From positions 6,696,001-6,760,000 of the forward strand of contig CP075493.1 of assembly GCA_021613535.1 (NCBI GenBank): a DNA stretch of 64,000 nt, given 5' to 3'. The DNA comes from Adineta vaga. Its lineage: Eukaryota > Rotifera. The translations under genes and the position numbers were made by a program. The notes beneath the pieces are model-generated. The model was not told the origin of the DNA. It was given only the letters and a program-made list of their open reading frames with translations, and did no database searches. Positions 15,807 to 27,654 of this stretch are shown piece by piece (positions within the stretch are counted from its first letter, which is position 1; the number at the start of each line of letters is the position of its first letter).

Positions 15807-16390
15807 ATGTCGATCCTTTACTATACACTCAATAATTCAGTTTTTTCTAATTTTGCATTTTATTCGACAGCCTCTGTTGTTAAAATGATGGGTTTATCTG
15901 CTTTAACAAGTCTTAAACGAATGTCCAAGGATGTAAGATATATAGTCAATGAACTAAATTTATAATAAAATTTTTCTATCAATAGGTTTTTGCTAATCCT
16001 GAAGATTTATCTTTGGCTAAGAACAAATCAGCTGTCGTCGTCTTAAATGATCCCGATGTTGAACGTGTTCGTCGTAATCATTTAAATGATATCGAAAACA
16101 TCGTCCCATTCGTTCTTGTTGGATTAATGTATATTGGTACTAATCCTGATCGAGATATTGCTCTTTGGCATTTTCGTATCTTCTTCATTTCACGTGTTTT
16201 ACATACACTGACATATCAAGTAAATCAATCTATCATTTTTCTATGTTTGTTTCGAATCAATTAAGATCTTGTTCTTTTTTAATCATTTTAGTTAGCTTTA
16301 CCACAACCAAGTCGATTTATTACCTGTGCTATTGGTTATCTTACAACACTTTCAATGGCTGGACGTGTTCTTCTCACCGTTCGTCCATGA
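15807..16390 (+). CDS. MGST1: Microsomal glutathione S-transferase 1 (MAPEG family)
   Basis: It is a trimeric membrane enzyme of ER and outer mitochondrial membrane that conjugates glutathione to electrophiles and reduces lipid peroxides. Three exons join in frame (introns about 15931-15985 and 16219-16291). The protein of about 150 residues has a first membrane helix with ASVVKMMGLSALTSLKRMSK, then DVFANPEDL, and the family signature VERVRRNHLNDIENIVPF. HFRIFFISRVLHTLTY and LPQPSRFITCAIGYLTTLSM follow. Arg and Asn residues of the glutathione site are present. Length fits MGST1. The 3' flank contains AATAAA-like signals near 16530. Confidence 0.95.
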
Positions 16391-16868
16391 ACAAGCAACT
16401 TAGTTTTTCACTCAAAACACTCTCTTATTAGGCTTTAAATCATTCACATTTTTTTTCATCGACTCTTTGTCTTTAAAACATATCTAACATATTAATGTAG
16501 AAGTCAGTAGTATAACACATTTCTTAAAAAGAATAAAACAAAAACATTTACTAGAAAAAATTTATAAAAATTAATATTCGAATAAATTGCTTGCTGTAGA
16601 CAACAACATACAATTCATTTGTAACAACTGACGACATCTATAATATTACTGATGAATTGAAAATAGATAGAAATATTCTTCTACATAAATTCAAAGTTAG
16701 TATTGAACATCATCAATTGGAAGAAGTATTTCAATAATGAGATCTAGAGCACTTGATATGGGGTAGCTACCAGGTTACAATAAAAACTAAAAATGGTTGC
16801 TATCAAATAAATCAATCTCTCGAAACTAACTGACTTGCAAACAATAATCAATCTCTATATTGAAACCT
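16391..16868. other. Intergenic, no gene seen
   Basis: This is the 3' flank of MGST1 and the 5' flank of the VWA3A-like gene, both on the plus strand. It is AT-rich with no exon-like frame. Confidence 0.5.
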
Positions 16869-19800
16869 ATGTCGACAGGTGAAGATTCTGAAGAGTCTAT
16901 CACATCAATAACTGATGATGAACAATCAACAGTAATCAATGCATATGAAAATGATGATAATGATGATGATGATGAACGTCGTCATTATTCTCAACAAAAT
17001 AATGATCAAGATTTTATACCATTCTCTGCTCGTGGTGCACCACCTGATGAATTACAAGCTACGCATGTCAATCATTATCATGATTTAGATCGTTTAACTA
17101 CTGTGCCAAAAGATGTTTCAATAACGCGTCCATCCCAAGCTTGGTTATCTCAATATGGTTTAGTAGGAAATGGTTTGACATTGAAAGATTTATTAAGTAA
17201 AGGTAAAGTTTCGTTGCCTACAACTGATAAATCTGGTCGAGCCATACAACATATAAGTTTCGATTCATTAACAATCAATGATTTTGAATGTCGTTTACAT
17301 ACAACAATTGAAACAATATCCAATCGTATTCGATGGTTATTACAAGATAGTCGAAAAGTATTTGGTGTCGTTCAAGGTGCACGCGTTCTTGTTATCTTAG
17401 ATTTCAGTTATGGTCAAGCTAGTTTTGGACGTGGTGAAGAATATCATAAACATTTATTATCATTGATTGATGAACAATTAGTTCATAAAGATCAAATAGG
17501 TTTCATTGCATACGGAACAGAAGTTGATGCTTTATGGAAAGGTGTTCGTGATGTAAATTCTCGTTCATTAGATGAAACACGGGCTTGGTTAGCAAGTTTA
17601 AAATCGACATTTGGTTGTACTGATGAAAACTGTACTCATACAGATGGTACAGGTTTAAATAGTACAACTAAATGTGTATTCAAAACTAGTGGTGGTAGTA
17701 ATTTATTAAAAGGTAAATTAAAAAGATCTACTCAATTAATATCATGAAGATGTTATCTATCATTTTAGCGATACATCGTACATCCTTAATGTCTGATTAT
17801 GATACACTACTATTAGTTGTTGGAAGTTTACCTGATCAAAATATTGATGTTATTGCTGATTATACTTCACAATTATTCTGTGGTGAAGATATTCCACGTA
17901 TACATGCAGTCTCCTATGATTGTAGTCATCATTTGGTGAATGCATTATTGAAGACAATGACTACGTCGGCTAGTGCATTTAATTCATTGGCATCAATACG
18001 TCAACGACGAGAATCAGCATCAACAGCACTTGTTCAACATAATCCTTTAAAGTTAGTACAAACAAATCTTTCTTTTTTTGAGAGAAATAAAGAATGATTT
18101 ATTTTTTTAGTGCATTACAAAATCTAACGAATGATATACCTGAAGTAATTAAACATACGTATCATTGTTATTCACGTGAACAGCCTCATCAAATATACAA
18201 CAGTACCGATATTCGACTTCTTGTACGAGAAATTCAACGTGCATATGATCTTCTATCACGTATCAATGAAATGCGACATGGTGCATTGGGTTCAGCAATT
18301 ATTTCTATTGAAAATGAACTTACTCTTGACATGGCACATTATCCTCAATCAAAATTCCTTCCACGTCCACCAAATCACGAACAACCTTTACGTTTTTCTC
18401 AACAGTTTATCGAACAATCGCCTATTATTTATGCTCGACAACCACGTGGTCTATCAGCAGCTACAACAAACGAACGAATATCATCCATTCGATCGCAAGG
18501 AAAAACAGCCAGTGTTCGTTTTAATGATAGTGTTAGTGTTGCTGCTCGATCAGCTACATCATCACATCAAACAGGCATTTCTTCCAATAGAAGTGTAAGT
18601 ATACTGAATCTATATTTCTGATTGTTCATAATGAATGAATGGAAACAGAATCAAACAATGAAAAGGATCTTAAAATTTCAGAGATTTCATATTCTAACTA
18701 TTGATTTCTAATCTTCAATAACTTTCTAGCGAGACACAAGTGCAAGCAGACAACAATCCGACGCATCATTAACAGTTCTATCTAGCAACAATCCTGCTGT
18801 TTATCGAACATCAGCTGATTGGCTTCGTCAACATGGATTATTTGCGAAAAAATTAACTCTTTTTCAAATACTTGGACATAATGCTTATGGTGCACGTGAA
18901 GATTATATTCCAATACTTCGTAAAACTGTAACATCTCAAATTTATGAACGTTCAATGGTTCAAGTTGATTGGCATGATGGTACAACAAAAAATGTTCACG
19001 TCGATCTCGCTGCTCTATATGATTATCAGAAGCGTTTGAAAAAAATTGTCGAATTATATGAACAACGAATGGAATGGTTATGTTCATCATCACGTAAAAT
19101 CTTTGGTAATCTTGTCGAAAACAATATAATAATACTTGTGGATTGTTCACAAGCAAATCGTGATTATATTATACATATTCAACATTCATTAAGATTATTA
19201 CTTGAACAACAATTGTTTGGTAGACGATTTTTTAATATCATTGCATTTGGAACAACTCATAAAGATGGTTTAATGCGATTTAAACCAACAATGGTACAAC
19301 CAAATATTGAAAATCTTCAACATGCTTGGCAGTGGGTAAGATATTCAATAGATTTTTGTTCATTTCATACTTTTCCTCCTATCATTTTAGGTCTTACGTC
19401 TGAATTGTGGTGGTACACGTAATCTTCTCAATGCATTACGAGCAATTTATGAAAATGAAGAAGAACGTAAACATCATATCCATCCCGAAGGAATTTATTT
19501 ATTAACAAGTGGTATACCAGATCAATCTCTTGATGTATGTTGTTCATATGTGGAAGAATGTAATGTCGGTAGATCAATACATTTACATACAATTCTATTC
19601 AATATTGATGATTATTATATGTCTGAAAATGGTTTACAAAGTAGTTTATCGATGACAGGAAGTGGTCGATGGGCGAATGCAACGAAAACGGCTGAATTCA
19701 TGCGTGCGTTAGCAAAACATGCTGATGGACGATTTCTATGGTTTCGTGAAACGGGAACTATTGAAAGTGATGATATTAAATTACTGCAAAATGAAATTGA

Positions 19801-21591
19801 AAAGGCTTGTCAATTTTCTGAACAAGCAGCAAATCTTGTTGAAACAGTCAAATCAAAACGACGTGTTCGAGAAAATGCAAATACAAATCAAAAACCTTTA
19901 CCAATTGAACAACATACAGAAAAACATACAGGACCATTGGTTGTTCGTCAAACATTATTAAGTGCTGCTCGACAACAATTAAATGAGTCAAGCACGAATG
20001 GAGACGAACAACATTGGCGACCAACAAGTACAAATTCGACTAGAAATTTAATTCCTGAATGGCCGGAAGATAGACCACCTCGTCAAGAATCAGCACGTTC
20101 ACGACGAAAGAAGTAATTTAATATTTTTCTTTAACAACTACATAAGTTGATTTTGTTTTAGACAACAAGCAGCAGCATCGTCATTAAAACAAGAATCATT
20201 CTATATAGATGGTCAACATAATACGAAATTATCTGTATTGAGAAATGATTCATCTAATACATCAACAGGAAAGAAATCTGTTCGAAAATATTTACCTGGC
20301 AACGTATTACTTATTCCGACAAATGAAGAAAATGAACCATCACATGTAAGAAATCATTCCTTGAACAAGGTGATTGATAATTCGTAAATCATTTTGTTTA
20401 GTCTTGGTTAAGAAAACACTCTCTTGTTCGATTGAAACTTGATCTTCATAAGATGGTATCAGGCCCAGAATGTAAGTTAATTAATACATGTATAATACTC
20501 AAATACACTTTCATACTATTCTTCTTAGGTCGTCATGATACAATAACTGTTCCTAATTTAAAATCGACATCATCAGCTGTTACTGTTCAGTATTTCCATC
20601 AATTAATATCAAAGGTAGTATTCGTCATTTACAATTACGTCCACGAGAACTAGATGATTATCGTCAACGATGTGAAGGTGTTTTACGTCGTTATTATAAA
20701 CGTATGCAATGGTTATTAAATAGCAGTCGTCTAACATTTTCAACAATTACTCACAAATATATTCTCATTCTTGTCGATACAAGTGGTTCAATGGAACCCT
20801 ATCTGGAATTTTTGAAAAAACAATTAGCTACACTTGTTTGGGAACAATTATTTGCCAATCAAATTCAATTTAATTTCATTCAGTTTAATGATAACTATCA
20901 ATCATGGCGAGAAAATCTTGTTCTTCCAACGGAAGATAATTGTCATGAAGCAGTTGCTTGGATAAGTACATTGAAAGCACATGGAAATACATGTAGTGAA
21001 CGTGTTTTAAAATATGCATTTGATTTCCATCAAACAAAACAACCAATCGATGCAATTTATTATGTTAGTGATGGTAAACCTGATCATAGTACAACGTATC
21101 TATTGGAACAAGTTCGTTTAATGAATACAATTGAATTAAATACAACAGAAAATAAACATATTTCAATTAATACTATATCATTCTGTTGTCAAGATGGAGA
21201 TGCGAATCATTTTCTTAAAAGTTTAGCTCATGATAATAATGGACGTTATCATCGTTCAACAAATAATTCTCGTGAATTACATTTATTTATGCATCGTTTA
21301 CAGGAAGATAAAACATATGATTTAGAACTTGATGAAAGTTTATTACCTGAACTTGATAGTGATGATTTGAAATATTTATTGAAAGAAATTGTTAAAGCCA
21401 GACTTTATTTAAAACAAGCAATTACTTTTCGTTCACTTTATAATCAACAACAAGATACAGCAAGTCATCGACCAGGAACTGCACAACAACAGCAAGGACA
21501 AAGTCAAGATGATAGTGTTCTTGTTGGACCAGCTCGTGTACCTATGTCAGAAGCATGGTTTAATAAACGATCATCAAGTTTATACGCATAA
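16869..21591 (+). CDS. VWA3A: von Willebrand factor A domain-containing protein 3A-like (three VWA modules), with an internal frame break
   Basis: It is a large intracellular VWA protein; the vertebrate relative is associated with cilia. I set the start at ATG 16869 (MSTGEDSEES); the codon three triplets earlier is TTG. Exons join across short introns to give three repeats of one module: a WL..HGL segment, a helix ending R(M/I).WLL..SR, then a VWA fold. Module 1: PSQAWLSQYGLVGNGLTLKD and VLVILDFSYGQ. Module 2: TSADWLRQHGLFAKKLTLFQ and IIILVDCSQAN. Module 3: SWLRKHSLVRLKL and ILILVDTSGSM. Only module 3 keeps a DxSxS MIDAS. The tail is Gln-rich and ends SEAWFNKRSSSLYA. Near 20591-20600 the frame shifts by one base between SSAVTVQY and INIKGSIRHLQLRP with no intron that fits, so this copy is interrupted as assembled. 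VWA3B is the alternative paralogue. Confidence 0.75.
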
Positions 21592-22077
21592 ACTAGGATT
21601 TGAAATATTCGTTTGTATAGTCAGATGATATTTTTTTTGCTATTCATGTTTTACATACGCGAATTAACGGGAAAACTCTTGCTTGAATTGGCTTTTTATT
21701 TGTATGAAGATTTTTGATGCGCTTTATAAATCAAAAAAAAACAAACAGTATTTTTAGGTTGTATTTTAAGCAAATGAATATCTTATGAATATTATTTATT
21801 GATTTTCGATCGAATATCGTATGTGAACTATCTTACAAATGACTTAGCGTAAAACTCTGTAGAAGAAAATTTTATGATAACTAGAGTCATCTATAAATTG
21901 TATAGCTCACTTCTCAATCTCGTATCGTTTGGTTCTTCTCATCATCCATTAATTGAATTGGATGGATGTCAAGCAAAACAAAAAAAAAAGTATAACAAAT
22001 TTATATTTCCTAGATAAATATGCATTCTTATAAAAATCTGTTCCTAATCTGATCATTAAAAAGATCTGAATAGTCTC
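21592..22077. other. Intergenic, no gene seen
   Basis: This AT-rich spacer lies between two plus-strand genes, with no coding or RNA signal recognised. Confidence 0.5.
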
Positions 22078-22689
22078 ATGTCGATCATACCTTATGTTGT
22101 CAATAGTTTTCTTAATGAACCATCTCATCATGCTACTTTAGCAACAATAAAAGGTTTACGACAAGGTATCGTCTATGGAGCTAAAGTACGTTTTGCTCAT
22201 TCACTTGTTCAAGCAATTTTATTTCGTCGTGAACCATGGCCACAACGAATTCGTTTTATAATTCGTATGACTTATTTACATGCCAAACATTTAGGTTTAT
22301 TTGTATTTTGTTATAAAACACTTCGAACAATAGTTGCATCTGTTTTTGGAATCTCAAAACCATGGCGAGCATTTATTTGTGCATTCATTGTTGGTTATGT
22401 TATTTTTAATGAACATAATAGTGTCAATGAACAAATTATACTTTATCTACTTGCAAGAATTACTGTTGGTTTTGCACGTTATGCACAAAAACGTTCTTGG
22501 TTACCACAAATTCGACAGCCCGTGTTTCCATGGTTTGCTGCTTTCGTTTGGGGTGTTGTACTTTGGTTGTATGAATGTCATCGAGAAACATTACAACCAT
22601 CATTAACACGTTCCATGGTTTATCTCTATGAAAATTCTGATCGATGGTCATCATGGAGAAATTTTCTTATACGCGATTCTCGACCGTAG
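22078..22689 (+). CDS. PXMP4: Peroxisomal membrane protein 4 (PMP24)
   Basis: It is an integral membrane protein of peroxisomes, distantly related to the Tim17/22/23 fold. A single intronless reading frame of 203 codons runs from ATG 22078 to TAG. Matches to the family run from end to end: ATLATIKGLRQGIVYGAKVR, HSLVQAILFR, HAKHLGLFVFCYKTLR, AFICAFIVGYVIFNEHN, QIILYLLARITVGFARYA, and the signature FVWGVVLWLYECHRETLQPS followed by SMVYLYENSDRW. The length equals that of vertebrate PXMP4 (about 212). The lack of introns stands out among its neighbours. AATAAA-like signals follow the stop near 22725. Confidence 0.95.
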   Translation: MSIIPYVVNSFLNEPSHHATLATIKGLRQGIVYGAKVRFAHSLVQAILFRREPWPQRIRFIIRMTYLHAKHLGLFVFCYKTLRTIVASVFGISKPWRAFICAFIVGYVIFNEHNSVNEQIILYLLARITVGFARYAQKRSWLPQIRQPVFPWFAAFVWGVVLWLYECHRETLQPSLTRSMVYLYENSDRWSSWRNFLIRDSRP

Positions 22690-25616
22690 AATTTTGTTCT
22701 TATTTTATTTTTATTAATAAAAAAGAAAAACATGCATGATACCAAAAAACATCTCTCTTCTCATTGTTACATTTAGTTGATAAGAACAAAATGCTCAAAG
22801 TATAATTGAATATTCATCAAATATATTGATACCAGATGACTAATAATGACAGGAATAAGTCGAACAGGATGAAATTTCTCAAAGCATATGTCATTCTATG
22901 TATATGACATAGATCACTAGTATATCAATATATATGTCATGATTCGTCAAAGATGTTCCATTGAAATAAATGTCTTAAAAACATCTCTTATTCTGCGTAA
23001 CATTCATCGATATAAAGAGGAAAAAAAAAGAAAAATTTCTAAGAATAACACTATATTTGATACGATAGACAATTCTATATTAAGTTTTAATAAGATAGAT
23101 AGATGAGAATGCAATATGATTAAGAAAAACCTCCTATTTTCTGAAAGAAATCTATATATAATGTTCTTATTGACAAAGTATGTTCGATTTTCTACAGTGA
23201 TCCATGTGTTGTCCGTTCTCATTTAATGATTAATCTAATAAATACCATTATGAACGTCAACGAACTTTTCATTCCCCTTGTGAACATAATTCAATAGACG
23301 TCATTCTAAGTAGAATTCAGTCAATTAAGATTTCTCTTCATGGTCTTTTCTTTCATTAGGAGAAAGGCTCATTGTATTTTACTATTTGAGAAAAACTAAA
23401 ATGATCGTTTTCTTCGTGTCAAAAACGTTAGTATTCTGTTTATTTTGTGTATTTGATTGTCAAAACATCAGACTATATGTTATTTTTCATTAATAATTCA
23501 AAGAAAAAGTGCTAATATTTGTTTATTTTAGAAGAGTAATTGCAAACTAGTTTCTTATTGATTATTCGTCATATTTGTTCTTTCGTACTTTCTCTCTTTT
23601 CATCGTTTTTTATTTGCTACGATACACACATAGAATTCTTTCTTTTTTTTTCTTCTTGTTTTCGAGATGTTCTGAAAGGGAGACACAGAGAAAGTATTGA
23701 CTAAAAATATAGATAAAAAGAAAGTCTAAGTGCTGCTTTTTTTGTCAGTATATTAACTATAGAACAAAAATATCTTCCTCGACGTCAAAGTAATAGAATG
23801 TCTAGAAGTGCACCACTTGATTTCCGTTTATCTGATCTTTATTAACAGTTAATCAAAAGTTCATTAGTTTCTAGTTTAATTTAAAGTTGATTAAACTTTA
23901 TAAAGAAGAAGGAAAAAAATGAATCATAAATTGAATTATCCAATTGGTTGCCTGCTTTCAAGTACATTGAAATGGTATGAATGTAGGTTATTTCCCTTTT
24001 TGTTTTTATCACCTTTTCATTTCGAGATATGCGTGACAAGCATTAATGAAGAATGGTTTGAGAGATGTCTTAATGCATGTTCCGTTGTTTTTACTTGGTG
24101 TCTATATTGTGAAACAAGATGAAACTATTAGAAGTAAAACGGATGTCAAACGCAAGCACTTAACACCGTAGGAAACCGGTAAAGAATAGAAAAATCACAT
24201 ACATTCTATTTACTCCTACTAGATATTTTCTATATTAAATTAGAAAAAAAACTGTCATCTTAACTTCATAAATTCATTGATGAAATTACGAGGTAGGAAA
24301 AAAAGGTATGTGAAGCATCTTTTAATAGATTCATATTATCAATCGTTTATCTTTTGATGCGAAGATAATGAATATACGAGGAGTAAGTCAGGTTTTTTAG
24401 TGTCTAGATCTGTTTCATATGAGTAATGAAGAGATTTCAATGACGATATACTATAATTATATGTTTACTTAATAATGAAAATAACTGGGTTACTCGACAT
24501 AATAAGCTCTATGATGAGATGACAAAGATGATTATGAAGAATTAGAAGAACTGATAGTAATGATCAAGATTAGTATTTTCTGAATCGATCAAGTTGGCCT
24601 CGAATTTCTTTCCCGTTAAATACTATCAGCTGAATGTTCGTAGATTTTTAGTGTCCTAAAAAAACCATTCAATTTCTATCTCATCAGTCATTTTCTCATT
24701 CGATCCGGATTAAGATAGATAGAAAAAGCGACTTTGGTTTTTAAGAAGTAGGTTGCATTACTTGAGTTTCATAGAAAAACAGATGACATTCAAGAGAGTA
24801 TAGGATTAGCCTTAGTCTCAAGTTGAATTGACTATTAAACCGTATTCAATTCAACTATTAATTAATTCTTGATTTTGATTTTATTAAATTATCGAACATG
24901 ACAATATACCAATTAAATTTCATTTGTCTTTTTTCACAATCAAACTGATCAAGTTCAGTCATTCAACTCTTATTCTATGTGTGAATGATAATAAACAGCT
25001 GCAGGACACGAAAAGAAAAAAAAACATGAAATATCAATAACAAAAGTTTGTATCTCTCTCTCTCTCCTATTATAATCTCGAAAAAGAAAGATAGATGTAT
25101 TTTTGTGTACTTATATTTATTGAAACTAATCTTCTCATCAAATCTATAATAGTTTGTATACATTCATTCGACAGTTGATTAAACCAACAAATCTTCCTTT
25201 TAGACAAGATAATAAACAGATCTTAATCAAAAAGTACCTATCAGTTATTTCGAACAGAAGATAGTTCGTTATTAAAACGAATTGTTTGTACTTTTCTAAT
25301 TGATGTTTTTGAGTTAACATTTGTTGTGTAATTTGATCGTATCTTGTAATTAATGTCATGCTAATCTTACTATTACTATCTATGTAAAAAAAACTAGTTA
25401 ATCTAGAATAGTTCTTTTTTTTCCATAGCTTCTATCTTATACATATCCGGATTATGTCAGACATTGACAAAAGCCTTTTCTTCATCTTCTTTTTCTTTTC
25501 TCTTGTTTATTTTAGATGTTAAAAAAATGTTAGAAGAAGAATACTATCAAAGACTATTACGTTCATGAATACTATGATGATCTTTTTCCTATTTGATTCT
25601 TTCTTTCAAATATTCA
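22690..25616. other. Gene-poor gap of about 2.9 kb
   Basis: I read this on both strands and found no frame with conserved protein character. Short open frames at 23919-24122 and 25144-25359 are low-complexity and unsupported. It holds A/T runs, pyrimidine tracts near 23570-23660, and three ATGTCAT words around 22887-22940, two of them inverted (8-bp stem 22887-22894 with 22904-22911). It is most likely the upstream region and untranslated exons of the GPCR gene. Confidence 0.45.
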
Positions 25617-27388
25617 ATGTCAATAGTTATCAATTCAACACCATTCGATTTGAACAATTCGTTTGAGTTTTCTCTCAAAGAAATCGAGTCAAATTTTAAT
25701 TTAATTCATCTGATTTTAAGTATTATTCTTAGTTGTTTTTGTATTATTACCGTCTTTGGTAATATACTTGTTATTTATGCAGTTGTTCAAGAACGATATT
25801 TGAAATCAGGTATGAAAAGATGAGAACAAAAAGCAGCGAAGCAACTTTTAAATACTCGAAAATACAGACAAGTTTTTATGTAGATTCTATTTCTGTTATC
25901 ATTCTAGCAACATACTATTATATGGCTTCATTAGCATGTGCTGATTTATTTGTTGGATTGATTGTCATGCCATTTGCTATTGTACAAGTTATTTACGGTG
26001 TTTATTGGCCATTTGGACAATTCTTTTGTGATCTTTGGCATTCATTTGATGTTTGTGCAAGTACAGCATCGATATTAGATTTATGTATCATTGCTTTGGA
26101 TCGATATTCTGCTATAAGAAATCCGATATCATATCATCGAGCTTTTTTTGTTAAACGATGGCCTTATCTACTTGTTGCTGTCTGGTTATGTTCAAGTAAA
26201 TTTTTCATCTACTACTATTGATTTCGTTCTAATGAAATATATTTTTTAGGCTTCATCTCATTTCCAGCTGTTGGCTATTGGCATATAGTTGTTGGTCAAT
26301 ACGAGAGGAATCGTTGTCTATTTCCTGATGATATATATTACATATTATTTTCATCATTCATATCATTTTATATTCCATTGTTTGTAATGATTTTTGTTTA
26401 CATACAAATCTATCGTGCTGCTATTAAACAATTACATGCATTTAAAACCGGTGTTAAAGTAACGACATCAATAAAACCGAAATTAAAGAGAAGGAAAAAA
26501 GAAATATACAAACAAGAAGATATAACAACGATCAATGTTCCACCGGATATTTGTTTACGTATTCATCGAGGAAAATATCATGGTCTACAAATCGAGGGTG
26601 ATTCATCAGTAACAGATAATTCCTTAACATATTGCTCAAGAATAGATAGTCCTCAAATAGGTTTGAATCGAAAACCAACTCCATCGAATAAATCTCGTCA
26701 ATCATTCGGTAAACGTCTATCAAAATTTTCGAAAGAACAAAAAGCAACAATTACACTTGCGTATGTGATGGGAATCTTTGTTATATGTTGGTTACCATTT
26801 TTTGTTTATAATCCTTTAACTGCAATCGCAAAACAATTTCTTCAATCGAAAAAATCTCTTACTACCATTCAACAATTTCTTGTCGGAAATGATCTTGTCT
26901 TTCAATTATTTACTTGGTTAGGATATATCAATTCAAGGTATGATTTTCCTAGATTGATCTTTATACTTGAAATCTTTTCTAGTGTTAATCCAATCATTTA
27001 TGCTTATTCGTCGCGTGAATTTCGTCGAGCATTTATTAAATATCTTTGTCGATGTTTTCCAACACGTATACGAAATTTTCTTATGTCATATGATAGTTTA
27101 CAATTAGTACGTTATTCACATACACGAGCATCATCTGCTATATCAGCAGAAAATCTCGAATCGACTTCGGATAATAAACAAACGAACATTCAATCGTCTC
27201 CATCGATTCCAACGACAATTTTAATTAATATTCAAAATAATAAACCATCGAAACTTTGTTCACTAACGAAATATTCTCATACAAATGGTATTGAAACAAA
27301 TTTAATGAATGGAAAAGCAAAAACAAATGTTCTTGTTGATTATTGTACATATCACGATGTTTCAATATCAAGAGTTACATGTCTTTAA
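25617..27388 (+). CDS. Class A aminergic G-protein-coupled receptor (dopamine/octopamine/adrenergic-like)
   Basis: It is a plasma-membrane receptor for a biogenic amine. Start chosen at ATG 25617 (MSIVINST); the upstream TTG frame has no ATG. The N-tail has NST and NNS glycosylation sites. Introns near 25810-25905, 26196-26250 and 26937-26980 join in frame. Motifs: TM1 FGNILVIYAVV; TM2 LACADLFVGLIVMPF; TM3 FDVCASTASILDL, with the amine-binding Asp, then DRY; extracellular loop 2 Cys in RNRCLFP; TM5 FSSFISFYIP, with the SSxxS catechol serines; TM6 CWLPFFVYN; TM7 WLGYINS spliced to VNPIIYAY. The third intracellular loop is long (about 110 residues) and basic, and the C-tail is about 100 residues with palmitoylatable CRC. 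This is a complete functional set; the exact ligand cannot be read from the sequence. Confidence 0.9.
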
Positions 27389-27654
27389 TAATATAAATGC
27401 ATTTTATTTGAAATGAACAAAAGAAAAATAATCCAAAAAAAATCTTTTTATTAAGTTAGATTTTGTTCATTTCGTTGAGCCCGTTTCTAAAGAATAAAGA
27501 GGAAAGAAAACATATGATTTCAATTAAGATATATAAAACAAGTTCTCTATTTCCCTAGATGGATCTGTCATAAGAATGTGAAAATGAAACAGATCCCATG
27601 AAATTCTATTTATAGACGGGACTGGTTTTTGTTTCTAAGGGCATTTCATTGACA

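Noticed and set aside
22887-22911. Short inverted repeat that could be a terminator-like hairpin
   Set aside because: An 8-bp AT-rich stem with 9-base loop is expected by chance in such DNA, and a bacterial-type terminator makes no sense here.
23919-24122. 67-codon plus-strand open frame in the gene-poor gap
   Set aside because: It is isolated, with no relatives recognised and no neighbouring exon in phase.
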